A stretch of DNA of 64,000 nt. It comes from Pelodera strongyloides (lineage: Eukaryota > Nematoda > Chromadorea > Rhabditida > Rhabditidae). The stretch lies in assembly GCA_036852015.1 (NCBI GenBank), contig JAANDG010000188.1, forward strand, positions 62,001 to 126,000, read 5' to 3'. Positions 1 through 11,300 of this stretch are shown piece after piece. The notes under the pieces are model-generated. The model worked only from the letters and a program-made list of their open reading frames with translations, was not told where the DNA came from and searched no databases. Each line of letters begins with the position of its first letter. Position 1 is the first letter of the stretch. The translations under genes and the position numbers were made by a program.

Positions 1-1
1 A

Positions 2-1045
2 ACAAGAGACGAATCGGCATTCTCCGATGCTTCGGTTGAAGATATTCCGGCAGCGATGAGAGCAAGGTTGGTCAACGAGCCGTATTAGTTGATATATTAT
101 AGAGAGCTTTTTGTGTTAGGTTAGATACAGAGAGAACAAGGGAGAGAGAGAGAGAGAGAGAGAGAACGGCTACTCTATAGAGAAGGCTTGGTCTGCCCGA
201 GGTAGTAGTAGTAGTAGTCACATCAACCCGTCACAGAGACAGCTTCTTAGACTGATGTACATTTGATACTGTCGCCCCCTCTCACTCTCACCCTCTCGTT
301 TTCTCATATTTTCTCATATGATTAATTGAAACGTGCTGTATTTTCTTTTCTTCCTTTCAGATCCCGGTCTCCTGCGTCGACTTCCATCGGATCGGAAGAG
401 CCTTCAAAGAGGTAAATTTCTAATATTTTTAATATTTTAAAATTATATTGTTTTCATTGTTTTCAAGTTATTTGCACTAATTATTCAGGCAAAAGTCGGG
501 AAAATCCTCAGAAAAGAAACAGAAATCGCCACCGAAACTGAAGGAATCCACTCCGAAAACGTGTAGAAATGCGGATAGTCCGGCAACTCCGCGGACACCC
601 GAAGTTGTGAAATCACAGGATGATGATGATAAGGTTTGAAATGATAATATCCTATTTCTTATTTTAAAGTTATAATAAATAAAATTAGACCCATGATCAG
701 TGGAAAACTTAACTGTGCAAAGGCCTTGCAGCTCTCCGTTTGTGATTAGAATAATACTTATATTTATTAGCACAATACTTCTATTTACATCACATGATTT
801 TAAAAGTACATCTATTTAGAGAGAAGTAGAACAATGTTTATTGTTTATTAACATGTGATATTATGGTTTGCTGAGTATAGCGTGCAAAAATCTTATTTAT
901 GTGCACTTTTTATGGAATGGAATAAAGAGTTAATAATAAAAAATTAAAATAATCGGTTTTCTTTCAGCAAGAGCGTAGCAGCGGAGGCACGGAGAAACGC
1001 AAGAGTTTGATCAAAAAGATCACAAATGCGGTGGTGAAAAAGTGA
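2..1045 (+). CDS. C-terminal exons of an unidentified basic, low-complexity protein (5' end outside window)
   Basis: Four exons keep phase to a stop: 2-66, 361-411, 489-633 and 968-1045 (TGA 1043-1045). Each intron has GT donors and TTTCAG or ATTCAG acceptors. The visible C-terminus is about 112 residues, rich in Ser, Lys, Pro and Glu, with an SRSP-type stretch, a run of four Asp before the last exon, and a very basic tail (RKSLIKKITNAVVKK). No fold or domain is visible and it is probably disordered; the KRQK and RKSLIKK clusters could be nuclear localisation signals, which is inference. A poly(A) signal AATAAA lies at 1114-1119. I do not recognise the family, and the N-terminal part needed to identify it lies left of the window. 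Confidence 0.6.
131..166. repeat. (GA)n microsatellite
   Basis: A near-pure GA tract inside the first visible intron of the leftmost gene. Simple repeat with no other signal. Confidence 0.9.
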
Positions 1046-1439
1046 AAATATTAAAAAGAAATTTGTGTGTAACTTAAAATTATTATGTTTTTCATTTATT
1101 AAATTTCTTGTAAAATAAATAGCTTTATGTTAAGAATATAGCACTTGCATTTTAAACTGTATGTTTCCGTGTATAATACACTAGTATTGCTTTTTGTCTT
1201 CTTTGTAAGAACTACTTGCTAGGGGGTTTGGGTTTTTTAATCTCAAAATCAGTTCTAGGGTTTGATTGAGTTTATACAATAGCTGTGTGTATGACGGAAT
1301 AAATATTCGAAACATTTGATACCTTTGATGACCTCTTTGACAGTCCTGGGTTATACAAAATGATTCAATATTCCATCGTATTTGCTTCATCAACCCACTG
1401 GAAAAGAGTATTCTGAATTTCTTTGCAGTTATGCACAAG
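1046..1439. other. 3' flank of the leftmost gene, no coding signal
   Basis: Holds the AATAAA at 1114-1119 and then AT-rich sequence. The minus-strand reading frame across 1181-1438 has no splice context or domain, and I see no gene. Confidence 0.5.
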
Positions 1440-1886
1440 TTAAAGGGAGAGACCCATGAGAAAAAAGTTGTCTTTAATTTACTTACACAAGATGTCCTGA
1501 ATTTTAGAAATACTTCTGTGAAAAACGCATTTCTTTACACCTAGAACTCGCAAAATTATTCTCCGGCAAACAGTTCGGCCAGGTACCGTAGTCCGAATCA
1601 ATTTTTGCGCCTTTAGTGCCTTACAGTATTGGAAACGCCCTGTTAATATCATATGAATGATTTTCATTCATTTTAGCGTTTCTTTGAAGAGAAAAGATGA
1701 AAATGAACGGGTATAAACCGTAAAAACGTTCTGACTACGGTACCTGGCCGAACAGTTTGCCGGGGAATAACTCTCTGAGTTCTAGGTGTAAAGAAATGCT
1801 GTTTTCACAGAAGTATTTCAAAAATTCCGGTCATCCTGTGTAAGTAAACTAAGGACAACTTTTTTCTCATGGGCCTCTCCCTTTAC
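1440..1886. mobile_element. Foldback/MITE element, TTAA-AGGGAGAG termini
   Basis: About 155 bp at 1444-1597 reappears as an imperfect reverse complement at 1730-1882. The outer end reads TTAA then AGGGAGAGACCCATGAG. The inner part of each arm holds a GGTACC-containing stretch (CAGGTACCGTAG near 1574-1586, mirrored near 1736-1748). The left flank is TTAA; the right is TTAC, a decayed copy. The spacer is about 130 bp and carries no gene. Non-autonomous TTAA-type DNA element. Confidence 0.8.
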
Positions 1887-4800
1887 GCTTCCAGGAGCAT
1901 TCAGACACTCCAAATCTCGGAGGTAACATCGCCAAACAGCGTGCAAAATTTTAAATTACGATATTGATTTGTGTAAGCCGTTGATGTAGGCTATTAGGTA
2001 TACGTATTCTAGCAGTTTTTCACATTTCCCTAACTTGTAAGTCTAAGTCAGTCTAAGTGCTACTCGTTGGTTTCTCTTTGGCGCACTTGAAACTTGGAAG
2101 GATTTGCGAAAACTCTCGACTTTACTGTGAAAATATCAGTCAAAAAGGGAGGGAGGGCTGTTCGCCCTAGGGACACATTTTCTCGTCTCTTTGTGAAGAA
2201 AAGATGTGAAGATTCAAATCAACAATGCGAGAAGCAGAGGGACAATTGGTGCTTGTTCTTGTAGTTAGTAATCCCTTGTTGGGAGATCCCCAGCAGTTCC
2301 CAGTAGAGGTGATCACTCCCGGTCGGTGGGAACAGTTGGGAGGTCTAATTGTATGCTCCACTATTCCTTTCTAGTCTTTTTGTAAGAAATTAAAAAGTAC
2401 TCTCTATGCAACGTGGTATGTTTAGAGAGTAGTTTTCTAAACTACCACGTTGAACGTTGACATTTATTTATTTGAAGGTTTACGAGTACAAATACTTTAG
2501 AAAGGGACTGATGAGATATAATTTCCTGTAAATAAGATTGTTTACGTTTTGCATTGTTCGGCAAAAACGATAGGCAAAATTTCCAACTTTTGTACGCTTT
2601 TCAGTGTGCTCTGTCCATTTTTGTGCGGATCGTCTTGAAAAAGGGCAGTTTCATCAATGATCAATTAGCTTTCATTTTTCGTGCGCCTGTCCCTTTAATG
2701 ATCAACCTTATCTAATTGTCATGGTTCCTCAGATTCCGTTTACTCTTTCACTTCATCTTCTCCTTATGCAACAACTTGGGTTCCCCGGGTCCCTCCGCGT
2801 CTATTAGGTTTCCCTTGGACGGGGAATCAAATTGTGACAGACACAACACTCCCTTTATATTCGAGAAGCGTTACGCCAGAACAAATTCACACATTTTTAC
2901 TGGTGCACCAGACTTATTTTTTGCCTTTTCAAGTAATTTATTTATCAATATAATAATGATTTATATTTTTAATAAGGTAAAAAGAGTTACTCTACGTAAC
3001 TGAAAAGTGGGGTTTTTGCTTCAAAAAATATGTATTTAAGAAGCGTGCATAATACGTCGTGTGTTCGCTTCCAAACTGCCAGTTTTCTTGAAATCGTCCA
3101 TGTAAAACGATGTGTCGTTTTTCTTCTAACCGTCAAATTTTGCTTTGACATGCATCAATTAAGTTATGCCCGTAGACAGGCATGTCCATATGCTTAGATA
3201 TTGAATAAAAGCTTTGAATTTGTACGGTTAGGTATTACAAAGTTTTTTCTTCTATAGTACATACATTTCATTTATGTACTATGTTTATTTTATTTATTTA
3301 TCAAATACACCAAAAGTGTGCATCCGAGCACTCCATGAAGCTGGTATTGATTGCGTAAGTCAAAGTAAGTTCACATGTGCATCGGAAAGTCCCACAATAT
3401 TGTTTTTTTCATGAGCCTGATCCGTTAAGATGATATAAGATCGATATATTCTGAGTGTTAATTGCAAATGATATTCGCGCTTACTAAATATAAATACAAT
3501 ATTATGGTTTTTTTTCCTCAAAAACAGTTATCTCGTCCTCGTCCTCGAGACAGACATCGTCACGCCATCCGACGAGTGAGAATAGGAACAAGTGTTTACA
3601 AAACACATTTTGCACGAATTTCCTCAAATAGCTTAACTATTGGTCTATAAAGGTATAAAGTGTGAATATGCTCCAGATTTCTTCTCGGCTTGTCATAAAA
3701 TAGATATGTCCATAGTATAACGATCGTTGCATTGAGGTTTAATACTTCTAACCCCGTTTTATTTTGATTGCAATGAATTGTCTTCATTTGCTATGTGCAT
3801 CGATAGGTATGCAAATGTTGCCGGTTCGGATGCGATCTCTCTCTCTCTTTCTCTCTTTCTCTCTTTCCCTCTTTCTCTCTTTGTATCTCTCATTTCCTTC
3901 ATCTCTATGCTTCTCTACTTATCCCTGCTCTCTCTATAACTCTCTTCCTTTATCTCTTTCTCCTCCTCTCCTTGTAGTTGTGACTCTTCTTTTAAGTGAA
4001 ACCTCTCTCTTTCTCTCTTTCTTTCTTTCTCTCTCTCCGTCTCTCTCTCTCTTTCTCCGTATCTCTCTCTCCGTCTTTCTCTCTCTCTCTCTCTCTCCAC
4101 TCTGGAATCCCCCGTTTGAAAGTTCGAAGAGCGCGTTTGAATGCGAATTCCTGATGTATTTTATGCGTGAATAGACGCCGTCGTGTTTATGCATACCGCT
4201 GATGAACCCCTTTTTATTACATTTGTCTTTGTGACCATGGTGCACATTGGTACGTACTATGAACTTACATTATAGTACACATCCTCATAACGTGGTAACA
4301 TCTGGTTTGTGAAATAACAGCTGGTTTGTGACAGCGAAATAACATGGTTTGTGTGCCATTCTTTTGTATTTGTGCTACGTGGGGTCGATTTTTTTATTCT
4401 TATCATTTGCGCATGGGAATGCAGTTATTCAACTCAACGTACACTTGGAAATCCGGCTGTTATACCGCTTTATTAGAAGATGTTGGTTTACGACCCATAT
4501 TTTTGATTTCTTATCTCACGATCATTATAGGAAAATAATGCTTGCATTTTGTTGACAAATTATTAGGGAATTTCAAACCGATCTCATGTAAAAAAATAAC
4601 AGCCAGACTCTCATGAAACTACAAAATTGGCAATGGTTAGTACGTGCAATATTTGGGACAAATTGTCAGGCCCAGGTAAAGACACTATTTTTCGGCAACC
4701 ACAGGATAGCATAATCATATAAAATCATAACCATAAATGTGAAAAATACGGCGAGTTTGCGCATTTTTCCCTTTCGATCTATCAGTGAATATGTTTCATT

Positions 4801-5259
4801 TGGTAGTTCTTGAATTTCTTTGCCCTTTTACAATTAATCGTACCTCTTGTTCAAAATAAAAAAGAAGAGAAATATTTTCTCGGTTATTTTATTTGTGTGT
4901 GCTATGATGTCTATAACGATTGACAATGCTCGTATATTATTCCCGCTCGCATATTTTTTACTTTTTTTTTTGGACATTGAACGAACCAAGTGAACCCAAA
5001 AAGTAAAATCCCGGGTTGGGTGCAATTAGCGTAATTTGGATACAACACTTACGCTTAATTTAGGGTGAATTAATTCAGCTCTCAAGTTCTTAGCGCAGAA
5101 ATTGTTAGGAAACTGAAAATGCTCATTCATTTCCCAAAAAGAGTCTTTCTTTCAAATTGTGCTACAATACTGTGGTGCACCGCTGAACAAATTTATCTTT
5201 AAATTGTTATACACGCAATCCAATCCTATTTTCTCTAGATCCATTTCAGTTCATACGCA
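1887..5259. other. Gene-free interval with simple repeats and decayed repeat fragments
   Basis: No exon chain is detectable on either strand. It holds a sequence around 3285-3345 (ACACCAAAAGTGTGCATCCGAG) that recurs at 10263-10297, and the CT tract at 3836-4098. The 136-residue frame over the CT tract is a low-complexity artefact. A 3' splice site at 5249 begins the transporter gene. Confidence 0.5.
3836..4098. repeat. (CT)n-rich low-complexity tract
   Basis: About 260 bp of CTCT/CTTT/CCCT repeats with minor interruptions. It generates long open frames on both strands (Leu/Ser-rich and Arg/Glu-rich) that are composition artefacts. Confidence 0.9.
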
Positions 5260-8200
5260 ATGCTCTCTTCTTTATTCCGCCTTCGTACTATCGACGAACA
5301 ATTTCTACGACACTCCGAATGGGCACGACGTCTGGGATCACCCACTGTAGTTGGACTTGGTGAGTTCCTCAATTTGCATACCTTTCATGTTTGTACTTTG
5401 TAGTTTGTAGTTTGTAGTTTATATGTCTTGAAGTTTGTGTAGCCGAATCTATTTTTGTGGCAGGTTGTTTGATTCTGATGATGAAGCTGGAAATGCGTAT
5501 TGGTCGACATGTACTGTAAATACTGTTTCACATCTCCATCATTATACCGTATTCAATAACTCTTTCCAGCTGGAATTCTCTCACTGCCTCTGGGTCTCTT
5601 CGTCATTGTTCCCTATAGTCTAACCACACTGTCTGGACCCTCCAGCCTTCTAGCACTCATCATTTCGTTTGTAATCGTCTTCTTCGCAGGTAAATCGAGC
5701 TTTTAGTTTGCAGTTTGTAGTTTGAGATTTGAAGTTTACAAATCATCTGAGGGTTTAGAAATACACTATTGCATGGTAATAAGTGGAACCGAACAATTCG
5801 TTTGAAATATCGACTCCGAAATACTATAAAAATAAAACTCCAGTGTTCATACACCATATATCAAGCAGTTCCTCCACGACCTATATATATAATTTTATCG
5901 TGGAAAAGAGTCCTTGAATGGTAAGTTTGGGTTTCATCCTGTTTTAAATCTGCGAAAAGAGGCCAATAATTTGAATCTGATTCTATAAAAAGTGGACAAT
6001 ATAAAATATAATATCCTCCTGAGCTTGCGCTCAAATAAGGCCTTTTTATCACCCAAACTGGGCCATTTCTTTTATGCCATTAGTTTTCCTATTTTAACTG
6101 CATGGCGCGCTAATCTGGAACACGTTTGCCGTCTATATCCGCTTCAGGTAGTAACACTTACAATTAGTACTGAGGATTTAATTCCTGTAAAAATCGGAAG
6201 ACTGATTGCATAAATGAAATGCCCCAGTTTGGGTAATAAAAAGGCCTTATTTGAGCGCAAGCTCAGGAGGATATTATATTTTATATTGTCCACTTTTTAT
6301 AGAATCAGATTCAAATTATTGGCCTCTTTTCGCAGATTTAAAACAGGATGAAACCCAAACTTACCATTCAAGGACTCTTTTCCACGATAAAATATTGTCC
6401 TCTTTTCACATGACCAAATTTACTATTTACATAATTAGAGCGGAAACCAGTTAAGGCGCAGGCCCACCCAAAAAAAGCATTCCCTCTTTTATATACGGTG
6501 TCGCTACGGTATTCTGTATACGGTGACCGTATCCCAAAAACCGTGAATTTTCCTTGCAAGTGTCAATTCGCAAAGTCGTGTGCAATTTACAGTAATTTTG
6601 ATACACCTTTCAAATTTATCCGCACTTCCGCCATGTTATAGCGAAGCTATAAGAGATGCACAGAGCATGCACTTTCGAAATTTAATTTTTAAAAAATGGT
6701 CCCGTGGCTACCGGTCGTAAAAACTACCTGTAGATATTCTCGTGTAGTGCCAAGGTACGGAAATTTTTTCGATACTTTCGGGAAATCGAGCCGTACTTGC
6801 AAACCACATTAAAGGGAACGTCAACGCAGATTCCTGGATACTGTATCAGGCGCTCTCAGAAATCGAGTTGAAAAGAAAAGACCGTCATCACAGGTTTAGT
6901 GCGTCTTATGCTTGCATATTGTCTGCTCCCTCATTTTTTATATGCTGTCTACTGCGCGCGATGAAAAAAGCTTTATTTTTATTTTCACTTTCCTTACCTA
7001 CAAAAATGAGCTTTTTTTGGGCCCAACATGCAAAACCGCGTTGACATTCCCTTTAACACGATATTCAAACAACGATATTTTTTCAACGATGTTCCAATAG
7101 GACGAAAATTAATTTCAAAATCTGCTTTTTCATAGTAAATGCATTTTTCGAGATAGTACCATACATTAGTTATCCTAAGAATTGTCACGTAAATTACGCG
7201 GCAGTCAATGTTGTGCATGTAAATTTGATGCAAATGCAATCACACGAAACGTTTCAGTAAATGACACCCCTTTTGTTATTTTTTTAATCAATCAATGACG
7301 CTCTAAGCATACGCTCATGCTTGTTCATCTGGAGTATATTCGTAGGGGGCACTCATAGTACAGCCGTGAGGAAATTAAAGTAGAAAAAAACAGAGCGTGG
7401 TAAAGCAGTAAAGGAAAAAGAGAGACACGTTTAACGTCATGTGTTCCCCCTAATTTACCATTCACGGTTGTTTTTGGAACGCTTGTACATGTGCCCACTG
7501 ATAACATCAATGACCTAATTCTGAGTGTTTATTGTTTAACCCTGAAAGCAGGAACAGAGTAGCGTTGCTTAGGCCAACTCCCGACTAGGCCGGGGAAGAG
7601 CCCATTAGTGATAAGGGATAGGGCATAGGGGATAGGAAGGATAGGGTTCTTCGTCCGCCTGGTATTTTAAATTTTAACAATTATATTAAATCAAAATATT
7701 AAATATGAAAAAAGCGTCAAAGACAGGCGCTGTTTGTGTTACTTTGAACCAGATATAAAAAACCACATAGCAATGAACAAATGAACAATGGAGAGCAACG
7801 ATTGAGTGTACCTCGCAAACTTCATGATTTATTTTGAAGCGCTTGCTGGATCTTCCTTCGATTTAACTGTATTTCGACTGAATTACCTAGTCGATAGTCG
7901 ATACTAATGAAAACATAATAGTAAATATTCATAATTACTTTTGCAAAACAACATGTGCCGAAATATACCCTGAACGCGTGCAAGTTGTTGTTTTGACGGC
8001 GTGAGCTAAGCCACGCCCCCAAGTGCACAGAGATACAGACAATCTTCCGCGTGTTGAGCTAATTTTACTGATTTGCTCATAAAATTAGTTAAAGTTCATA
8101 TTTTGCTCTGAAATTTTCGCAGATAATATTAAATACGCTATTTTAACTAACTAGACCGAAAGAATTTCTAATTTTTGTCTAGGAACAAAATCAGGGTGGA

Positions 8201-8261
8201 AACTGGAAAAAAGGACTCTCTGATGTAACCCAAACTATGTTAGCGCTATCGCACTAACAAA

Positions 8262-8336
<75 letters not shown>

Positions 8337-11300
8337 CTATATATATTATATATATATATTTCAAAATTAAATATTTAAATTAATTTGGCGTTATTCCAGG
8401 CGCTCACCTGGTCGAATTATCATGTGCGATGCCGAAAAACTGTGTGTTATACCACTTTACATTTGCGTGCCTCGGAGAACTGCCTGCGTTTATATTTGCG
8501 TAAGTTAATTTGCTCTAAAGAATTTGGTCTACGCATTCCGCTAGAAAAAATGCTACCGTAGGCGACGTCAGTCTTTCTTGTCGTTTTTAAAGCGATATAA
8601 AATCAGGTTTTTGAAATGTACGTTGGACAACTGCATTCCCATATCTTGTATGCAAATAAAGATAATAATACTCCATGGAGTACCAAAAAACCGGCTGTTA
8701 TACCGCTATGGGGCCAGTTCAAAGTCCAAGTCCTCCTTTTAAACTTTTATTATTGATAATACATCAAACATTACGGGCGTGTCCGGGAGCGGAATCCTTG
8801 AACAGACAATAGTTTATCGCTAAATTTCGGATAATCTACTTTTTTTAGTTGGTTCGATCTGCTTGCTGCCGTCTGTCTGTCCTCACTTTTATGCAATGCA
8901 TGGAGCCAGCACATGGTAGGTATCTCTATTTATAAAGTCACATGAAATCGAAATTAGGTGGCCGATATCTTCTTATTATATAAAGGAGTAAATGTAGCGT
9001 GTGCTAGCACTCACGTTACGGAAGTAGAATTCGAACAAATTGTTCCGCTTTGGATATAAAAGAGCGCCGCCGCTCAAATTAGAATAGCCTCATGCAGAAT
9101 GACGCATGTATTCATTCGTAAAGATTTTCATCTACGTAACAGACGTTTCATAAGTAGCCGTCTGGTACGATATACCCTCGTAGAAATAATATTTTGCGAC
9201 GTGTTGTCAAAGAGACTGCGAACCGAACCCTATTATATGCTTGCTTCCTTATATCACATCCGTGAAACGTATCCTATACTTCTTCAGAATATTCTCTCTG
9301 GAGGCGCGCTTCATCCTATATCCAAAATTGGACTGGAGAAAGAAGGATGGATGACGTCATCATACTTCGATGTCGCTGCTCTAGCAGCAGTTCTCATTGC
9401 TGTATCGATTTTGTGCTGCAGCCTAAATGTAAGTTGATGTTGATCTGTAGTAAAACCTAATTTTACCGCTAAATTCAGTTTGCTGAAAAAAAATCCAGGT
9501 AAATTAAAATGAGCAAAAACAAGAAACAGAGGCCTAGGAAATGGACCTGACCGTTTTTTTTTTAGATTAATACACTGCACGTACAATCCCTATTCAGGTT
9601 GTGGGTACAGTATCTATCTGTCTTCTAATCGTCTGCCTTTTAATGGTGACCAGTTGTTCACTTGTCGGATTTTTCCACGCGGATCCCAAGAATTGGCTGG
9701 ACGCCGGTTTCTTTACCAACGGGTATCAGGGAGTGAGGATTTGGTTTATTTTCTTAAAGCGAAATGCTAGCCCCTTTGGGAAATTTGCATATGATAAGCA
9801 AATCCTATGTATCCTATGCTAATTTTGTACGATTGCCGTGGACGATCGTACACAATTAGCACAGGATACATAGGATGTGCTTATCATATGCAAATTTTCC
9901 AAAGGGGCTAGCACTTCGCTTTAAATACATTGCTATCACAAAATCACGCATCACTGCAATTTTAGCCATTGCAACGTGAAGAGCGGTATTTTTCATGAGC
10001 AGTCACCGCAAAAGAATGGGTCAATTTTCCTGAGCCAGAACATATCAGTTTACCACTACTAACAAATGGTTTAATATTTCATTGGGCAATCGACATCGAC
10101 GTATTGAGAATTATCTAATTGTAAAACGATGATTTAGGTACTACAATCTTGTGGAGCTATGGTGGTTATGTTCGCGGGCGTCGAAGGTCTCAGTTGCCTT
10201 TTGGAGGAAACTTCACAACCAAGAAAGAAGGTAAGCAAGGAAGTATTTATTTATTTATTTATTTATTAAATACACCAAAAGGTGTGCATCCGAGGCTGAA
10301 AATAAAAGGAACATAGAAACGCAAACAGATGACCGATGTGAAAACCGAAGTATTGATTGAACATCGATCATTGATGTATTGGACGCATACTGCGATATGG
10401 TATTGTTGTACCCCAGAAATATGTTCGTTAGAGATTTGCTTGAAAACATTAGCAATAAATATATGTGTCACTTTTTGAACAAGGCAATTGGGTAACTCTA
10501 AATTTCACTTAATTGGCACCATTATCAGAAATTTCACCTACCATTAGTACTCGCCAGTAATGTTGGGAAGTCGATCATTTCTATTTACTTAAAGCGAAAT
10601 ACCGGCCGGTGTTTGAAGTACACCAGCATTCTTATGCAGCTTATGCAATTGGACATAAATTAGAATAAAAAATCGACCTTGTTTGTATAGGACAATTACC
10701 CTTTTTGCATTCCGGACCGATCAATTCACCACTTTATCTCCCAATATCTTCGTGAGTATTGAAACAGAACACTACTTTTTGTATTCCAAATTTTTATTTT
10801 CCCTTATAGAAAATAAAGAAACAAAAAAAACAGGCACTATTTCAGGTGAACCGATCCCTTTAATTGCGTAATAATTCAGTTGTCCATGATGCGTTTCAAA
10901 AACCGTTTGGTATTTCGCTTTAATCATGTACTACAATACAACAATAAATAAACAAAAGCATAAGCGTTAAGATACGTTATCCTACCCTGTTTTATTTATT
11001 TCGTAGTATTATATTTTGGAGCTTTAGTATTGTTCCCCTTTTATTTTTCCACATAAAAAATGAAAGCATCATGAAACCTGGAAATAAAATTAGTATTATT
11101 ATTAAAATATGTTCCAGCTTCCCGTAATGATTCCGTCCCTAATCACTGCCACTTCAATATTTGTCTTCTGTGTTTCGACCCTTTATTCGATGACCACAAA
11201 CGTGGCACTTCTATCATCGGATACTACAGTACCCGACATTTTCCGTGTGGAGAACGTCCCTTCCATGAAGTAAGATTTATTCGAATAGGGTTTAAACTTT

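Noticed and set aside
2494..2703. Possible TTAA element (AAAGGGACTGATG at left, CCTGTCCCTTTAATG at right)
   Set aside because: Only about 8 bases of each end match and no left TTAA is present; too weak to call.
3764..4245. 136-residue plus-strand and 103-residue minus-strand frames
   Set aside because: Both are translations of the CT/GA tract (Leu/Ser or Arg/Glu runs) with no splice context; composition artefacts.
5861..6454. Two similar open frames, one on each strand
   Set aside because: They are the same sequence read from the two arms of the foldback element, not two genes.
9099..9437. Longer version of CAT exon 5 beginning at the ATG at 9099
   Set aside because: The upstream part has no transporter similarity. 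A TCTTCAG acceptor at 9287 keeps phase with exon 4 and begins at the family-like segment.
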